NCBI RefSeq assembly: GCF_042665155.1
Contig: NZ_JBHTCG010000023.1
Span: 62,001 to 126,000 of the forward strand
Origin: Sphaerisporangium rhizosphaerae
GTDB lineage: Bacteria; Actinomycetota; Actinomycetes; Streptosporangiales; Streptosporangiaceae
Direction: 5' to 3'
Length of the DNA stretch: 64,000 nt
Shown here: positions 23,434 through 31,307 of the stretch, piece by piece
Layout: the number at the start of each line of letters is the position of its first letter
How positions within the stretch are numbered: the stretch's first letter is position 1
The notes under the pieces: model-generated
What the model saw: only the letters and a program-made list of their open reading frames with translations
Told to the model about the DNA's origin: nothing
Databases searched by the model: none
Translations under genes and position numbers: made by a program

Positions 23434-24470
23434 CGCTCCCCGGACGCGAGGCCTACAAGGACGAGCTGACCGCGCTCGCGGCCCTCGACCCGCGCATCGT
23501 CTGCCTGGAGGCCGACCTCGGCGGCCCGTCGCACCCGTTCGCCGAGCGCTTCCCCGAGCGGTTCCTCAACCTGGGGATCGCCGAGGCCGCCGCGGTGGAC
23601 ATCGCGGTCGGGCTGGCCTCGGCCGGCCTGCGGCCCTTCCTCAGCACCTTCGCCGCGTTCGGCACCTGGCGGGCGGCCGAGAGCGTCAAGCTCGGGCTCG
23701 GCTACCAGCAGGCGCCGGTCGTGCTGGTCTGCCCGTACGGCGGGGTGTCCGGCGGCTGGTTCGGGCCCACCCACCACAGCCTGGAGGACCTGGCCGTGGT
23801 GCAGAGCCTGCCCGGGGTGCGCATCGCCGTGCCGTGCGGCGAGGCCGAGACCCGGGCGGTCATCCAGGCCGCCGCCGACGAGGACCGGCCCTGCTACGTG
23901 CGGCTGGCGCGCAACGAGCCCTACGAGGCGCCGTTCGAGCCGGCCGGGCGCGGCGAGGTCGGCTGGGTCAGCGGCACGGGCGGGCCCACCCTGCTGGTGT
24001 CGGTCGGTGAGAAGCCCGCGCAGCTCTGCGTGGCCGCCACCGAGCGGCGCCCGGACCTCTCGCACGCCCACCTGTGCTGGGTGGACTTCGAGAGCCTGTC
24101 GCAGGCCGCCGCCGAGCTCGCCGACCACGCCCGGCGGATCGTCGTGGTCGAGGAGCACCGGGCCGCCGGCAGCGTCGCCTCGACGCTGGCGCTGCTGCTG
24201 CCCCGGCACGAGGTGCACAGCGTCAACGCCGGGCCCTCCTGGCCCTCGGAGGGCGGGTCCCACGACGAGACCCTGGCCGCGCTCGGCCTCACCGTGCCCG
24301 CCGTGCTGGCCGCGGCGGGCGCCGGCGAGACCCCCGCGGGCGCATCGGTCCTCGGCGCGTCCCGCCCGGCGCGGCCGCACGCCCCCCTCACCCGTCCGGC
24401 GGGCGCCCCCGCCGGCCGTCCCACCCCCAGCATGGCGAACCCCGGCGCCACGCTCTCCCCCACCACCTGA
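23430..24470 (+). CDS. Transketolase, C-terminal subunit with disordered tail
   Basis: A 346-residue beta subunit (pyrimidine-binding plus C-terminal domains). 'NLGIAEAAAVDIAVGLA' holds the Glu that activates thiamine diphosphate; 'STFAAFGTWRAAE', 'PTHHSLEDLAVVQSLPG' and 'VVVEEHRAAGSVAS' are typical. The fold should end near residue 295; the remaining 50 residues (AGETPAGASVLG...TPSMANPGATLSPTT) are Ala/Pro-rich and look unstructured. That tail is absent from ordinary split transketolases and lies just before the shell protein gene, so it may be a targeting or tethering segment. Confidence 0.93.
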   Translation: MTLPGREAYKDELTALAALDPRIVCLEADLGGPSHPFAERFPERFLNLGIAEAAAVDIAVGLASAGLRPFLSTFAAFGTWRAAESVKLGLGYQQAPVVLVCPYGGVSGGWFGPTHHSLEDLAVVQSLPGVRIAVPCGEAETRAVIQAAADEDRPCYVRLARNEPYEAPFEPAGRGEVGWVSGTGGPTLLVSVGEKPAQLCVAATERRPDLSHAHLCWVDFESLSQAAAELADHARRIVVVEEHRAAGSVASTLALLLPRHEVHSVNAGPSWPSEGGSHDETLAALGLTVPAVLAAAGAGETPAGASVLGASRPARPHAPLTRPAGAPAGRPTPSMANPGATLSPTT

Positions 24471-24483
24471 GCCAGGGAGCGAC

Positions 24484-25380
24484 ATGACAACGACAACCCA
24501 CAGCAGCGCCACCGCCCTCGAGGTGACCCGCCAGACCCTCGCCGACCCGGCGCTGACCAGGCGCAGCCCCGGCGAGGAGTTCGCCTGGACCGTCTCGCGC
24601 GGCCGGGAGGACGGCGACACCGTCGTCCCGATCCACGGCTATCTGCCGGCGGCGTTCCCGCTGTTCGCCACCCGCCCGCGCTACACCGTCCGCCACCTGC
24701 TGAAGGTGGCCAGCGTGAGCGACCGGCCCTCCGCCTACGTCCGCGAGGCCCCCCAGGCGGGCCGGGACGTGCCCGGCAACACCTACGCCAGCACGCCGGA
24801 GTCGGCGTTCGGGCCGAGCGTCCAGCACGCCGAGCTGACCGACCTGGTGATCGACGTCCCGCTGCCGAAGGGCCTGCTGGACGAGCCCGCCCTGCTGGCC
24901 GCGTTCGTCGACTACCGCGTGCTGGTCCGCTTGGGCGTGGTGGAGAACGAGTCGCTGCTGCACGGCACCGCCGACGGAAGGATCAGCGGCCTGCTGACCC
25001 TGCCCGAGGTGCGCACCGGCGAGCTCGGCGACGACGTCTGCGCGGACCTGACCGCCGCCGCCGCACGCGTGGAGGACACCGGCGGCTCCTGCGACGGCAT
25101 CGTCGCCCACCCGTCCCTGTACTGGCGGCTGGTGCAGGACGGCACCCTGAGCAAGCTCACCGAGGTGGGCATCAAGGTGGCCCGCACCCGCATGATGCCG
25201 CGCGGCAAGGCGCTGCTCGGCGACTTCCGCGCCGCGGTCACGCTGCTCGACCCGGGCGTGTCGTCCCTGTCACTGCGCAGGAACGCCGGGCCCGAGGGCG
25301 AGGACGTGGTCAGGGCGCACGCCCGGGTCGGCCTGGCCGTGCACCTGCCCCAGCACTTCCTGCTGCTGTCCCGCCCCTGA
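24484..25380 (+). CDS. Encapsulin shell protein, HK97 fold, probable family 3
   Basis: A 298-residue protein with the hallmarks of the HK97 capsid fold: an N-terminal arm, a central alpha/beta domain, and the C-terminal run 'GIVAHPSLYWRLVQDG', 'VARTRMMPRGKALLGDF' and 'RAHARVGLAVHLPQHFLLL'. No portal, protease, terminase or tail gene is nearby, so it is not a prophage piece. As I recall, family 3 encapsulins were recognised as HK97-fold shells embedded in actinobacterial natural-product clusters next to sulfotransferase, SDR and carrier-protein genes, exactly the context here. It should self-assemble into a protein compartment; cargo is unknown. AGGGAG precedes the ATG. Family number is by context, not by search. 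Confidence 0.82.
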   Translation: MTTTTHSSATALEVTRQTLADPALTRRSPGEEFAWTVSRGREDGDTVVPIHGYLPAAFPLFATRPRYTVRHLLKVASVSDRPSAYVREAPQAGRDVPGNTYASTPESAFGPSVQHAELTDLVIDVPLPKGLLDEPALLAAFVDYRVLVRLGVVENESLLHGTADGRISGLLTLPEVRTGELGDDVCADLTAAAARVEDTGGSCDGIVAHPSLYWRLVQDGTLSKLTEVGIKVARTRMMPRGKALLGDFRAAVTLLDPGVSSLSLRRNAGPEGEDVVRAHARVGLAVHLPQHFLLLSRP

Positions 25381-25402
25381 TGCGACCGGAGGTTCACCCA
25401 CG

Positions 25403-26374
25403 ATGACAGACCGACCCAGAGTCCTGTACATCACCGGCTGGCTGCGCAGCGGCAGCACCCTCCTGGGGAACGTGCTCAACGAGCTTCCGGGGGTGCTTCA
25501 CGCGGGCGAGCTGCACTATCTGTGGCAGAACGGGGTGCTGCGGGCGGGTACGAACTCGGTCTGCGGCTGCGGGGAGCAGGTTCGGGCCTGCCCCCTGTGG
25601 TCGGCGGTCCTCGCCTCCACCGGCGAGGAGGACCTCGCGGCCGCGGCGCGCGGCATGACGGCCGCCCAGCGGCGGCTGCTGCGCACCCGGCACACGCGGG
25701 CCCGGCTGGCCGAGACGCGGTCGGGCCGGCCCGCCCCGGCCCCGGTGGCGGCCGTGCTCGACCGGATGGCCGGGCTCTACCGCGAGCTGGCCGCCCGGGG
25801 CGGCGAGCGGCTGGTGGTCGACGGCTCCAAGTACCCGGCCGAGGCCGCGGCGCTGCTGGGGCGCGACGACCTGGACGTGCGGGTGCTGCACGTCGTGCGC
25901 GACCCGCGCGCCACCGCCCTTTCGTACCACAAGAGCAAGCAGTACATCTCGCCCATGAGCCCGGCGGCCAGCACCGCCTACTGGACGGGGTTCAATGTGG
26001 CCTCCGAGCTGGTCGGCTCCGCCGCCGGCGACCGCTACCTGCGGGTGCGCCACGAGGACCTGTGCGCGGCCCCGGCCGAGGTGGTCGAGCGGGTCATCCG
26101 GTTCGCCGGGCTGGACGACGCGACGCCGGTCGACGCCGGCGGGACCGTCCACCTGGGCGGCAACCACACCGTCACCGGCAACCCCGACCGGCTGCGTCAG
26201 GGCGCGGTGGCGATCCGCCCGGACGAGCGGTGGCGCACCGACCTGCCGGCCCGCCACACGGTGACGGCGACCGCTCTGGCCCTGCCGCTGCTGCCCCGTT
26301 ACGGCTACCCGGTGCAGGTGCCGGGCCGCCGCACCCCGATCGGAAAGGAGAGCCTGAGATGGACCTCGGACTGA
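25403..26374 (+). CDS. PAPS-dependent sulfotransferase
   Basis: A 323-residue sulfotransferase. The 5'-phosphosulfate loop is 'GWLRSGSTLLGNVL' near the N-terminus and the 3'-phosphate motif is 'HVVRDPRATALSY' (about residue 165). It would move sulfate from PAPS to a hydroxyl of the cluster product. Sulfate adenylyltransferase genes cysD and cysN follow, so activated sulfate is supplied by the same unit, though no APS kinase is present in the window. Its last 16 bases overlap the SDR start. Confidence 0.92.
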   Translation: MTDRPRVLYITGWLRSGSTLLGNVLNELPGVLHAGELHYLWQNGVLRAGTNSVCGCGEQVRACPLWSAVLASTGEEDLAAAARGMTAAQRRLLRTRHTRARLAETRSGRPAPAPVAAVLDRMAGLYRELAARGGERLVVDGSKYPAEAAALLGRDDLDVRVLHVVRDPRATALSYHKSKQYISPMSPAASTAYWTGFNVASELVGSAAGDRYLRVRHEDLCAAPAEVVERVIRFAGLDDATPVDAGGTVHLGGNHTVTGNPDRLRQGAVAIRPDERWRTDLPARHTVTATALALPLLPRYGYPVQVPGRRTPIGKESLRWTSD

Positions 26375-27141
26375 CCGGGCGGGTCGCCCTGGTCGCGGCG
26401 GCGAGCAGCGGGCTCGGCCTCGGCGTGGCGCGCGCGCTCGCCGCCGAGGGCGCGCACGTGTCCATCGCCGCCCGCGATCCCGAGCGCCTGGCCGCCGCGC
26501 ACGCCGAGGTCGACGCCGCCGGTCCCGGGCGGGTGCTGAGCACCGCGGTGGACCTGCGCCAGGACGGCGCGGTGGCCGGCTGGGTGGAGCGGACCGTCGC
26601 CGCGTTCGGCGCGCTGCACGTGGTGGTGACCAACTCCGGCGGGGTGCCGCACGGCCGGGCCGACGCCTTCACCCCTGACCAGTACCGGGAGGCGATGGAC
26701 TCCTCCATGCTCCCGCACGTGGCGCTGGCGCTGGCCGCGCTGCCGCACCTGAAGACCGCCGGCTGGGGCCGCGTCCTGCTGATCACCTCCGAGGCGGTGC
26801 GCCAGCCGCTGCCGGGCACCGCCCTGTCGGCGACCGCCCGCCTCGGCCTGCTGGGCTTCGCCAAGGGCCTGGTGCACACCCTGGGCGCGAGCGGCGTCAC
26901 GGTGAACGTGCTGGCGCCCGGGTGCCACCGCACGCCCGCGTTCGAGACCTTCCTGGACGCTCGCCTGGCCCACGACAAGGAGACCGCGCTCAAGGAGATC
27001 ACCGCGGAGATCCCGCTCGGCACGGTCGGCGATCCGGACGATTTCGGGGCTCTGGCGGCGTTCCTCGCCAGTGAGCAGGCGCGGTTCGTCACCGGCACGG
27101 TGCTGGTCGCCGACGGCGGCAACACGCGGGGGCTGGGATGA
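26359..27141 (+). CDS. Short-chain dehydrogenase/reductase with atypical active site
   Basis: A 260-residue SDR. The cofactor loop is 'AAASSGLGLGVARAL' and the 'NNAG' element reads 'NSGG'. The catalytic Ser region is 'LLITSEAVRQPLPG', but the YxxxK expected next reads 'ALSATARLGLLGFAK': the usual Tyr is not at its place, as in the divergent SDR subgroup annotated with 3-oxoacyl-ACP reductases. 'VNVLAPGCHRTP' and the C-terminal 'FVTGTVLVADGG' are standard. In context it may reduce the ketol made by transketolase. Overlaps both the sulfotransferase and cysD. Confidence 0.9.
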   Translation: MDLGLTGRVALVAAASSGLGLGVARALAAEGAHVSIAARDPERLAAAHAEVDAAGPGRVLSTAVDLRQDGAVAGWVERTVAAFGALHVVVTNSGGVPHGRADAFTPDQYREAMDSSMLPHVALALAALPHLKTAGWGRVLLITSEAVRQPLPGTALSATARLGLLGFAKGLVHTLGASGVTVNVLAPGCHRTPAFETFLDARLAHDKETALKEITAEIPLGTVGDPDDFGALAAFLASEQARFVTGTVLVADGGNTRGLG

Positions 27142-28058
27142 GGGCGGCGGTGATGGACTACCAGCTCGGGCAGCTCGACGCGCTGGAGTCGGAGGCGATC
27201 CACGTCTTCCGCGAGGTCGCCGCCGAGTTCGAGCGTCCCGCCCTGCTGTTCTCCGGCGGCAAGGACTCCATCGTCCTGCTGCGCCTGGCGGAGAAGGCGT
27301 TCTGGCCGGCGCCGATCCCCTTCCCCGCGGTGCACGTCGACACCGGACACAACTTCCCCGAGGTGCTGGACTTCCGCGACCGGCGGGTGGACGAGCTCGG
27401 CATGCGGCTGGTGGTGGGCTCGGTGCAGGCCTCCATCGACGCCGGCCGGGTGGCCGAGCCGGGCGGGCGGTGGCCCAGCCGCAACCGGCTGCAGACCACG
27501 ACGCTGCTGGACACCATCGCCGAGCACCGGTTCGACGCGGTGTTCGGCGGCGCCCGCAGGGACGAGGACAAGGCGCGGGCCAAGGAGCGCGTCTTCTCCT
27601 TCCGCGACGAGTTCGGCCAGTGGGACCCCAAGAACCAGCGGCCCGAGCTGTGGAACCTGTTCAACACCCGCATCCGCAAGGGTGAGCACATCCGGGTGTT
27701 CCCGCTGTCCAACTGGACCGAGCTGGACGTGTGGCAGTACATCGAGCGTGAACGGCTGGAGGTGCCCTCCATCTACTTCGCCCACGCCCGGCGGGTCTTC
27801 GAGCGCGACGGCATGCTGCTCGCCGAGAACCCGTACCTGTCGCCCGGCCCGGACGAGCCGGTGTACCGGACGACGGTGCGCTTCCGCACGGTGGGCGACA
27901 TGACGTGCACGGGGGCGGTCTCCTCCGCCGCCTCCGACGTGGACTCGATCATCAAGGAGATCGCGGTCGCCAGGACCACCGAGCGGGGGGCCACCCGGGC
28001 CGACGACCGCGCGAGCGAGGCGGCGATGGAGGACCGCAAACGCGAGGGCTACTTCTGA
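27138..28058 (+). CDS. cysD: Sulfate adenylyltransferase subunit 2
   Basis: A 306-residue ATP-PP-loop protein that makes adenosine phosphosulfate from sulfate and ATP. The loop is 'LLFSGGKDSIVLLRL'; 'HVDTGHNFPEVLDFRD', 'GGARRDEDKARAKERVFSF' and the C-terminal 'EDRKREGYF' are the CysD signature. An internal ATG at residue 6 is an alternative start. ATGA overlap with the SDR gene ties sulfate activation to the cluster. Its partner cysN follows only after an inserted IS element of about 1.6 kb. Confidence 0.96.
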   Translation: MRAAVMDYQLGQLDALESEAIHVFREVAAEFERPALLFSGGKDSIVLLRLAEKAFWPAPIPFPAVHVDTGHNFPEVLDFRDRRVDELGMRLVVGSVQASIDAGRVAEPGGRWPSRNRLQTTTLLDTIAEHRFDAVFGGARRDEDKARAKERVFSFRDEFGQWDPKNQRPELWNLFNTRIRKGEHIRVFPLSNWTELDVWQYIERERLEVPSIYFAHARRVFERDGMLLAENPYLSPGPDEPVYRTTVRFRTVGDMTCTGAVSSAASDVDSIIKEIAVARTTERGATRADDRASEAAMEDRKREGYF

Positions 28059-28205
28059 CCTTCAGGGGCCGGCGGGGGCGCGCCGGCGACCGCGTCCGAG
28101 CCGCCTCCCGGCGCCGCCCCCACCCCGCCACGCCCCCGCAATGCCCCGCAATGACACGGGCCTTGTCCGACTCGGCGAATCGAGCCAGCTATGACCGTGA
28201 CTCCT

Positions 28206-28225
28206 CCGCTCCTTGAAGAGAGCGG
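28206..28225 (-). repeat. Right-end hairpin of the IS element
   Basis: CCGCTC, 8-base loop, GAGCGG, lying 8 bases after the tnpB stop. IS200/IS605 ends carry such subterminal hairpins, and the tnpB 3' end is where its guide (omega/reRNA) is encoded. Position supports that reading; the RNA was not modelled. Confidence 0.45.
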
Positions 28226-28232
28226 CTTCTCG

Positions 28233-29417
28233 TTAAGCCGCTTTCGCAGCGTCGCGAAGGGCAAGCCCTGCCCTGAGGATGTTGATCGCCGCGTTCACGT
28301 CGGCGTGCGCGACATGCCCGCATCTCACACACCGGAACTCGGCCTGGGTGAGGCGGTTCTCCTTTGCCTGGTGCCCGCATCGGGCACAGGTGCGGGATGT
28401 GCCGGCGGGGTTCACCGCGATCAGCTCTCGACCGGCACTTTCAGCCTTGTGCGACAGGATCGTCAGGAACACCCCCCAGCCCGCGTCGAGAATCGAACGG
28501 TTGAGACCGGACTTGCCGGCGACGTTGCGCCCTGGGGCATCGAGCGTCCCGGACGCCGAGCGGGTCATGTTCGCGATCCGCAGGTCCTCATGCACGATGA
28601 CGTCGTAACCGCGCACCACGGCCAGGGCGGCCTTGTGCGCGCCGTCCAAGCGTCGGCGGCGCACCTTGGCATGCAGGGCGGCGACCCGGGCTGCGGCCTT
28701 GCGGCGGCGCTTGGAACCGCGCCTTTTGCGGGCGAGGTCGCGCTGGGCGGCGGCCAGGCGGCCGGCGTAGGCGGCCAGATGGCGCGGGTTGGCCAGGTGC
28801 CTGCCGTCGCTGGTGGTGACCAGCGACGACACTCCCATGTCGATCCCGGCCGCCGCACCGGTCGCGGGCAGCGGTTCGGCGGGCACGCCGTCACACGACA
28901 GCACCAGGTACCAGTGGGAACCCTCCCGCTTGGCGCTGATCGTCTTGACGGTGCCCCGCACGGGCCGGTGCTTGTGGACTCGGACATGCCCCACGCCCTG
29001 GAGACGGACGAACGTCGCCGACGGGTGATCGGACTGGGCGTCCCACCGGCAGCCGTCACCGTTGCTGGGCCAGGTCACGGTGTCGAACCGGCCCTTACCT
29101 TTGAAACGGGGAAAGCCCGGCGCGCGCCCGGCCTTGGCCCGGGCGAAGAACGCCGCGAACGCCCTGTCCAGACGGCGCAGGGTGGCCTGCTGGGAGGAGA
29201 ACGACCACCGGCCCTGACCCGAGGGATCCTCGGCGCGAATGTGCTTCAACTCGGCCGACTGATCGCCGTAGCTGATGCTCACCCCGGCTTTGGCGTAGGC
29301 GGTGCGGCGGTGCTCCAGCGCAGCGTTGTACAAGGCGCGGTGATCGTCCAGGCACGCCGTCAGCGCGATCACCTGCTTGCCGGTAGGGCGCAGCAAGAAT
29401 TTGTACGACCTACGCAC
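28233..29417 (-). CDS. tnpB: TnpB, RNA-guided endonuclease of IS200/IS605
   Basis: A 394-residue TnpB from a GTG that overlaps the end of tnpA by 8 bases. The RuvC residues are all present: Asp in 'GIDMGVSSLV', Glu in 'IVHEDLRI', Asp in 'HADVNAAINIL'; the zinc finger is CARC...CVRC. 'GRNVAGKSGLNRSILDAGW' is the usual motif before it. The gene looks intact, unlike tnpA. TnpB proteins are guided nucleases related to Cas12 that help keep the element in place. Frame extension to 29561 is possible but reads out of the family. Confidence 0.93.
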   Translation of the reverse strand: MRRSYKFLLRPTGKQVIALTACLDDHRALYNAALEHRRTAYAKAGVSISYGDQSAELKHIRAEDPSGQGRWSFSSQQATLRRLDRAFAAFFARAKAGRAPGFPRFKGKGRFDTVTWPSNGDGCRWDAQSDHPSATFVRLQGVGHVRVHKHRPVRGTVKTISAKREGSHWYLVLSCDGVPAEPLPATGAAAGIDMGVSSLVTTSDGRHLANPRHLAAYAGRLAAAQRDLARKRRGSKRRRKAAARVAALHAKVRRRRLDGAHKAALAVVRGYDVIVHEDLRIANMTRSASGTLDAPGRNVAGKSGLNRSILDAGWGVFLTILSHKAESAGRELIAVNPAGTSRTCARCGHQAKENRLTQAEFRCVRCGHVAHADVNAAINILRAGLALRDAAKAA

Positions 29418-29811
29418 GGCTCTCCTGCTTGGGGATGCGCTCGTCCTGCGTCTGGATGTAACACCGCACCATCTCAGCCGGCACCGCGCCAGCCGTGGCC
29501 ACCACGTACGACCGCGACCAGCGTGACCACAAGGTGGGCAACCGGGAACGCAGGTGCGCAAACCGGACCCGTAGGTGGTAGGGAATGAAGCCTTTGAACC
29601 GGTCGGTCACGAACGACGGCGTGGTGTTCGGGTACAGCTTGACCAACAGCCACCCACGGCCGGGCATGACCTCCAGCGCCACGATCGGCCGGCCGTGCTC
29701 GGCAGCCTTGACCCGGCCGCCCACAACGGGGCGGCGGTACTTCGGGCACCACACGAGGCGGCACCCGAGGTCGTACGCCGCGCCGGGAGAGGTGCGCACC
29801 TGACGAGTCAC
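29410..29811 (-). pseudogene. tnpA: Degenerate IS200-type TnpA transposase
   Basis: A 133-residue frame clearly related to IS200 TnpA ('YDLGCRLVWCPKYRRPV', 'FAHLRSRLPTLWSR', catalytic-Tyr region 'VRCYIQTQ'). Two things are wrong: about ten residues after 'VVGGRV' are missing, and the HUH motif, normally MPDHVHLFV, reads 'MPGRGWLLV', so both metal-binding histidines are gone. A WSR triplet is also duplicated. The reading frame is open, but single-strand transposition chemistry should be lost. Decayed rather than active. Confidence 0.8.
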
Positions 29812-29873
29812 ACGATCTTTTTAGCAGCACTATGCATCTGACATGCGGTGATTGGAGAACTCTGATGCGCAGA

Positions 29874-29887
29874 CCTGACCGGTCAGG
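29874..29887. promoter_or_regulatory. Perfect 14-bp palindrome CCTGACC-GGTCAGG
   Basis: Lies between the IS element and cysN, about 80 bases before the cysN start. May be an operator inherited with the IS, part of its left end, or a new control site for cysN, which the insertion has cut off from cysD. Confidence 0.35.
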
Positions 29888-29927
29888 ACACGCCCGGGCC
29901 TTGGCGGCCCTCCCGCTCCCGATTCCT

Positions 29928-29947
29928 CCGTCGCCTGAAGGCGACGG
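29928..29947 (+). repeat. Hairpin CCGTCGCC-TGAA-GGCGACGG before cysN
   Basis: A perfect 8-bp stem with a TGAA tetraloop ending about 18 bases before the cysN ATG, adjacent to its GGGAGG ribosome site. It could be the left-end hairpin of the IS element or an RNA structure affecting cysN translation. Confidence 0.4.
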
Positions 29948-29965
29948 TCCCCTCGGGAGGATGTG

Positions 29966-31225
29966 ATGGACATCCTCCGGTTCGCGACGGCCGGCTCGGT
30001 CGACGACGGCAAGAGCACGCTCGTCGGCCGCCTGCTGTACGACTCCAAATCGATCTTCGAGGACCAGCTCGACGCGGTCGAACGCGTCAGCCTGGCCCGC
30101 GGGAACGACCGCATCGACCTGGCGCTGCTCACCGACGGCCTGCGGGCCGAGCGGGAGCAGGGCATCACCATCGACGTGGCCTACCGCTACTTCGCCACGC
30201 CCAAGCGCAAGTTCATCATCGCCGACACCCCCGGCCACGTGCAGTACACCCGCAACATGGTGACCGGGGCCTCCACCGCCGACCTGGCCATCGTCCTGGT
30301 CGACGCGACCAAGGGCGTGCTGGAGCAGAGCCGCAGGCACGCCGTCCTGCTCAGCCTGCTCGGCGTGCCGCACATCGTGGTGTGCGTCAACAAGATGGAC
30401 CTGGTCGGCTACAGCCAGGAGGTCTTCGAGCGCATCAAGGACGAGTTCACGGCGTTCGCCGCCAAGCTCACCGCCTCCGACGTGACCTTCGTGCCCATCT
30501 CGGCGCTGAACGGCGACAACGTGGTCGCCCGATCGCCGGAGATGCCCTGGCACGAGGGCGGCTCGCTGCTGCACCTGCTGGAGACCGTGCACATCGCCTC
30601 CGACCGCAACCTGGTCGACCTGCGCTTCCCCGTGCAGTACGTGATCAGGCCGCAGACCGGCGACCACCGCGACTACCGGGGCTACGCGGGCCAGCTCGCG
30701 GGCGGCACGCTGCGGCCCGGCGACGAGGTGCTGCACCTGCCGTCCGGGCTGACCACCCGGGTCACCGCCATCGACACCCTCGACGGGCCGGTGGCGGAGG
30801 CGTTCCCGCCGATGTCGGTGACGCTGCGGCTGGCCGACGACATCGACATCTCCCGCGGCGACATGCTCTGCCGTCCCCGCAACGCGCCGTCGGTCACCCA
30901 GGACGTCGACCTGATGGTGTGCTGGATGGGCGACCAGCCGATGCGGCCGCAGTCCACGCTGACCGTCAAGCACACCACCCGCACCGCGCGGGCGCAGGTC
31001 CGCGACCTGCACTACCGGCTCGACGTGCACACGCTGCACCGCGACCAGGACGCCGGCGTCCTGCGCCGCAACGAGATCGGCAGGGTGAGCCTGCGGGTCA
31101 CCCGCCCGCTGTTCTGCGACCCCTACTCGCGCAACCGGCTCACCGGCGGGGTCATCCTCATCGACGAGGCGACCAACGCCACGGTGGGCGCCGGAATGAT
31201 CACCGGGTCGGGCGGCCTCGACTGA
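29966..31225 (+). CDS. cysN: Sulfate adenylyltransferase subunit 1 (GTPase)
   Basis: A 419-residue GTPase that drives CysD. P-loop 'GSVDDGKSTLVGRLLYD', 'ADTPGHVQY', 'NKMD' and 'PISALNGDN' are read in order, followed by two EF-Tu-like beta barrels. There is no C-terminal CysC fusion, so APS kinase must come from elsewhere to make PAPS for the sulfotransferase. GGGAGG lies 5 bases before the ATG; a GTG three bases earlier is possible. Separated from cysD by the IS element. Confidence 0.96.
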   Translation: MDILRFATAGSVDDGKSTLVGRLLYDSKSIFEDQLDAVERVSLARGNDRIDLALLTDGLRAEREQGITIDVAYRYFATPKRKFIIADTPGHVQYTRNMVTGASTADLAIVLVDATKGVLEQSRRHAVLLSLLGVPHIVVCVNKMDLVGYSQEVFERIKDEFTAFAAKLTASDVTFVPISALNGDNVVARSPEMPWHEGGSLLHLLETVHIASDRNLVDLRFPVQYVIRPQTGDHRDYRGYAGQLAGGTLRPGDEVLHLPSGLTTRVTAIDTLDGPVAEAFPPMSVTLRLADDIDISRGDMLCRPRNAPSVTQDVDLMVCWMGDQPMRPQSTLTVKHTTRTARAQVRDLHYRLDVHTLHRDQDAGVLRRNEIGRVSLRVTRPLFCDPYSRNRLTGGVILIDEATNATVGAGMITGSGGLD

Positions 31226-31307
31226 AGTCCCGCCTGCCGTCACGCGGACGCGGCGCCACCCCCGGGACGGACCCGCCCGGGGGTTCCGGGCGGCCGGTCC
31301 GCGAATT

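Larger units (their letters stand above)
28201..29830 (-). mobile_element. IS200/IS605-family element inserted between cysD and cysN
   Basis: Contains a TnpA-like frame and an intact TnpB on the minus strand, opposite to the cluster, in a gap that otherwise would join cysD directly to cysN. A hairpin at 28206-28225 is a likely right-end structure. The exact ends were not determined: IS200/IS605 elements lack terminal inverted repeats and target duplications. The TnpA lacks its catalytic HUH motif, so the copy is probably immobile on its own. Confidence 0.7.

Noticed and set aside
24484..25380. Prophage major capsid gene
   Set aside because: No portal, protease, terminase or tail genes, and start/stop spacing ties it to biosynthetic enzymes.
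28233..29417. Cas12-like CRISPR effector
   Set aside because: Length and motifs are of TnpB, it lies with an IS200 TnpA remnant, and no CRISPR repeats are nearby.
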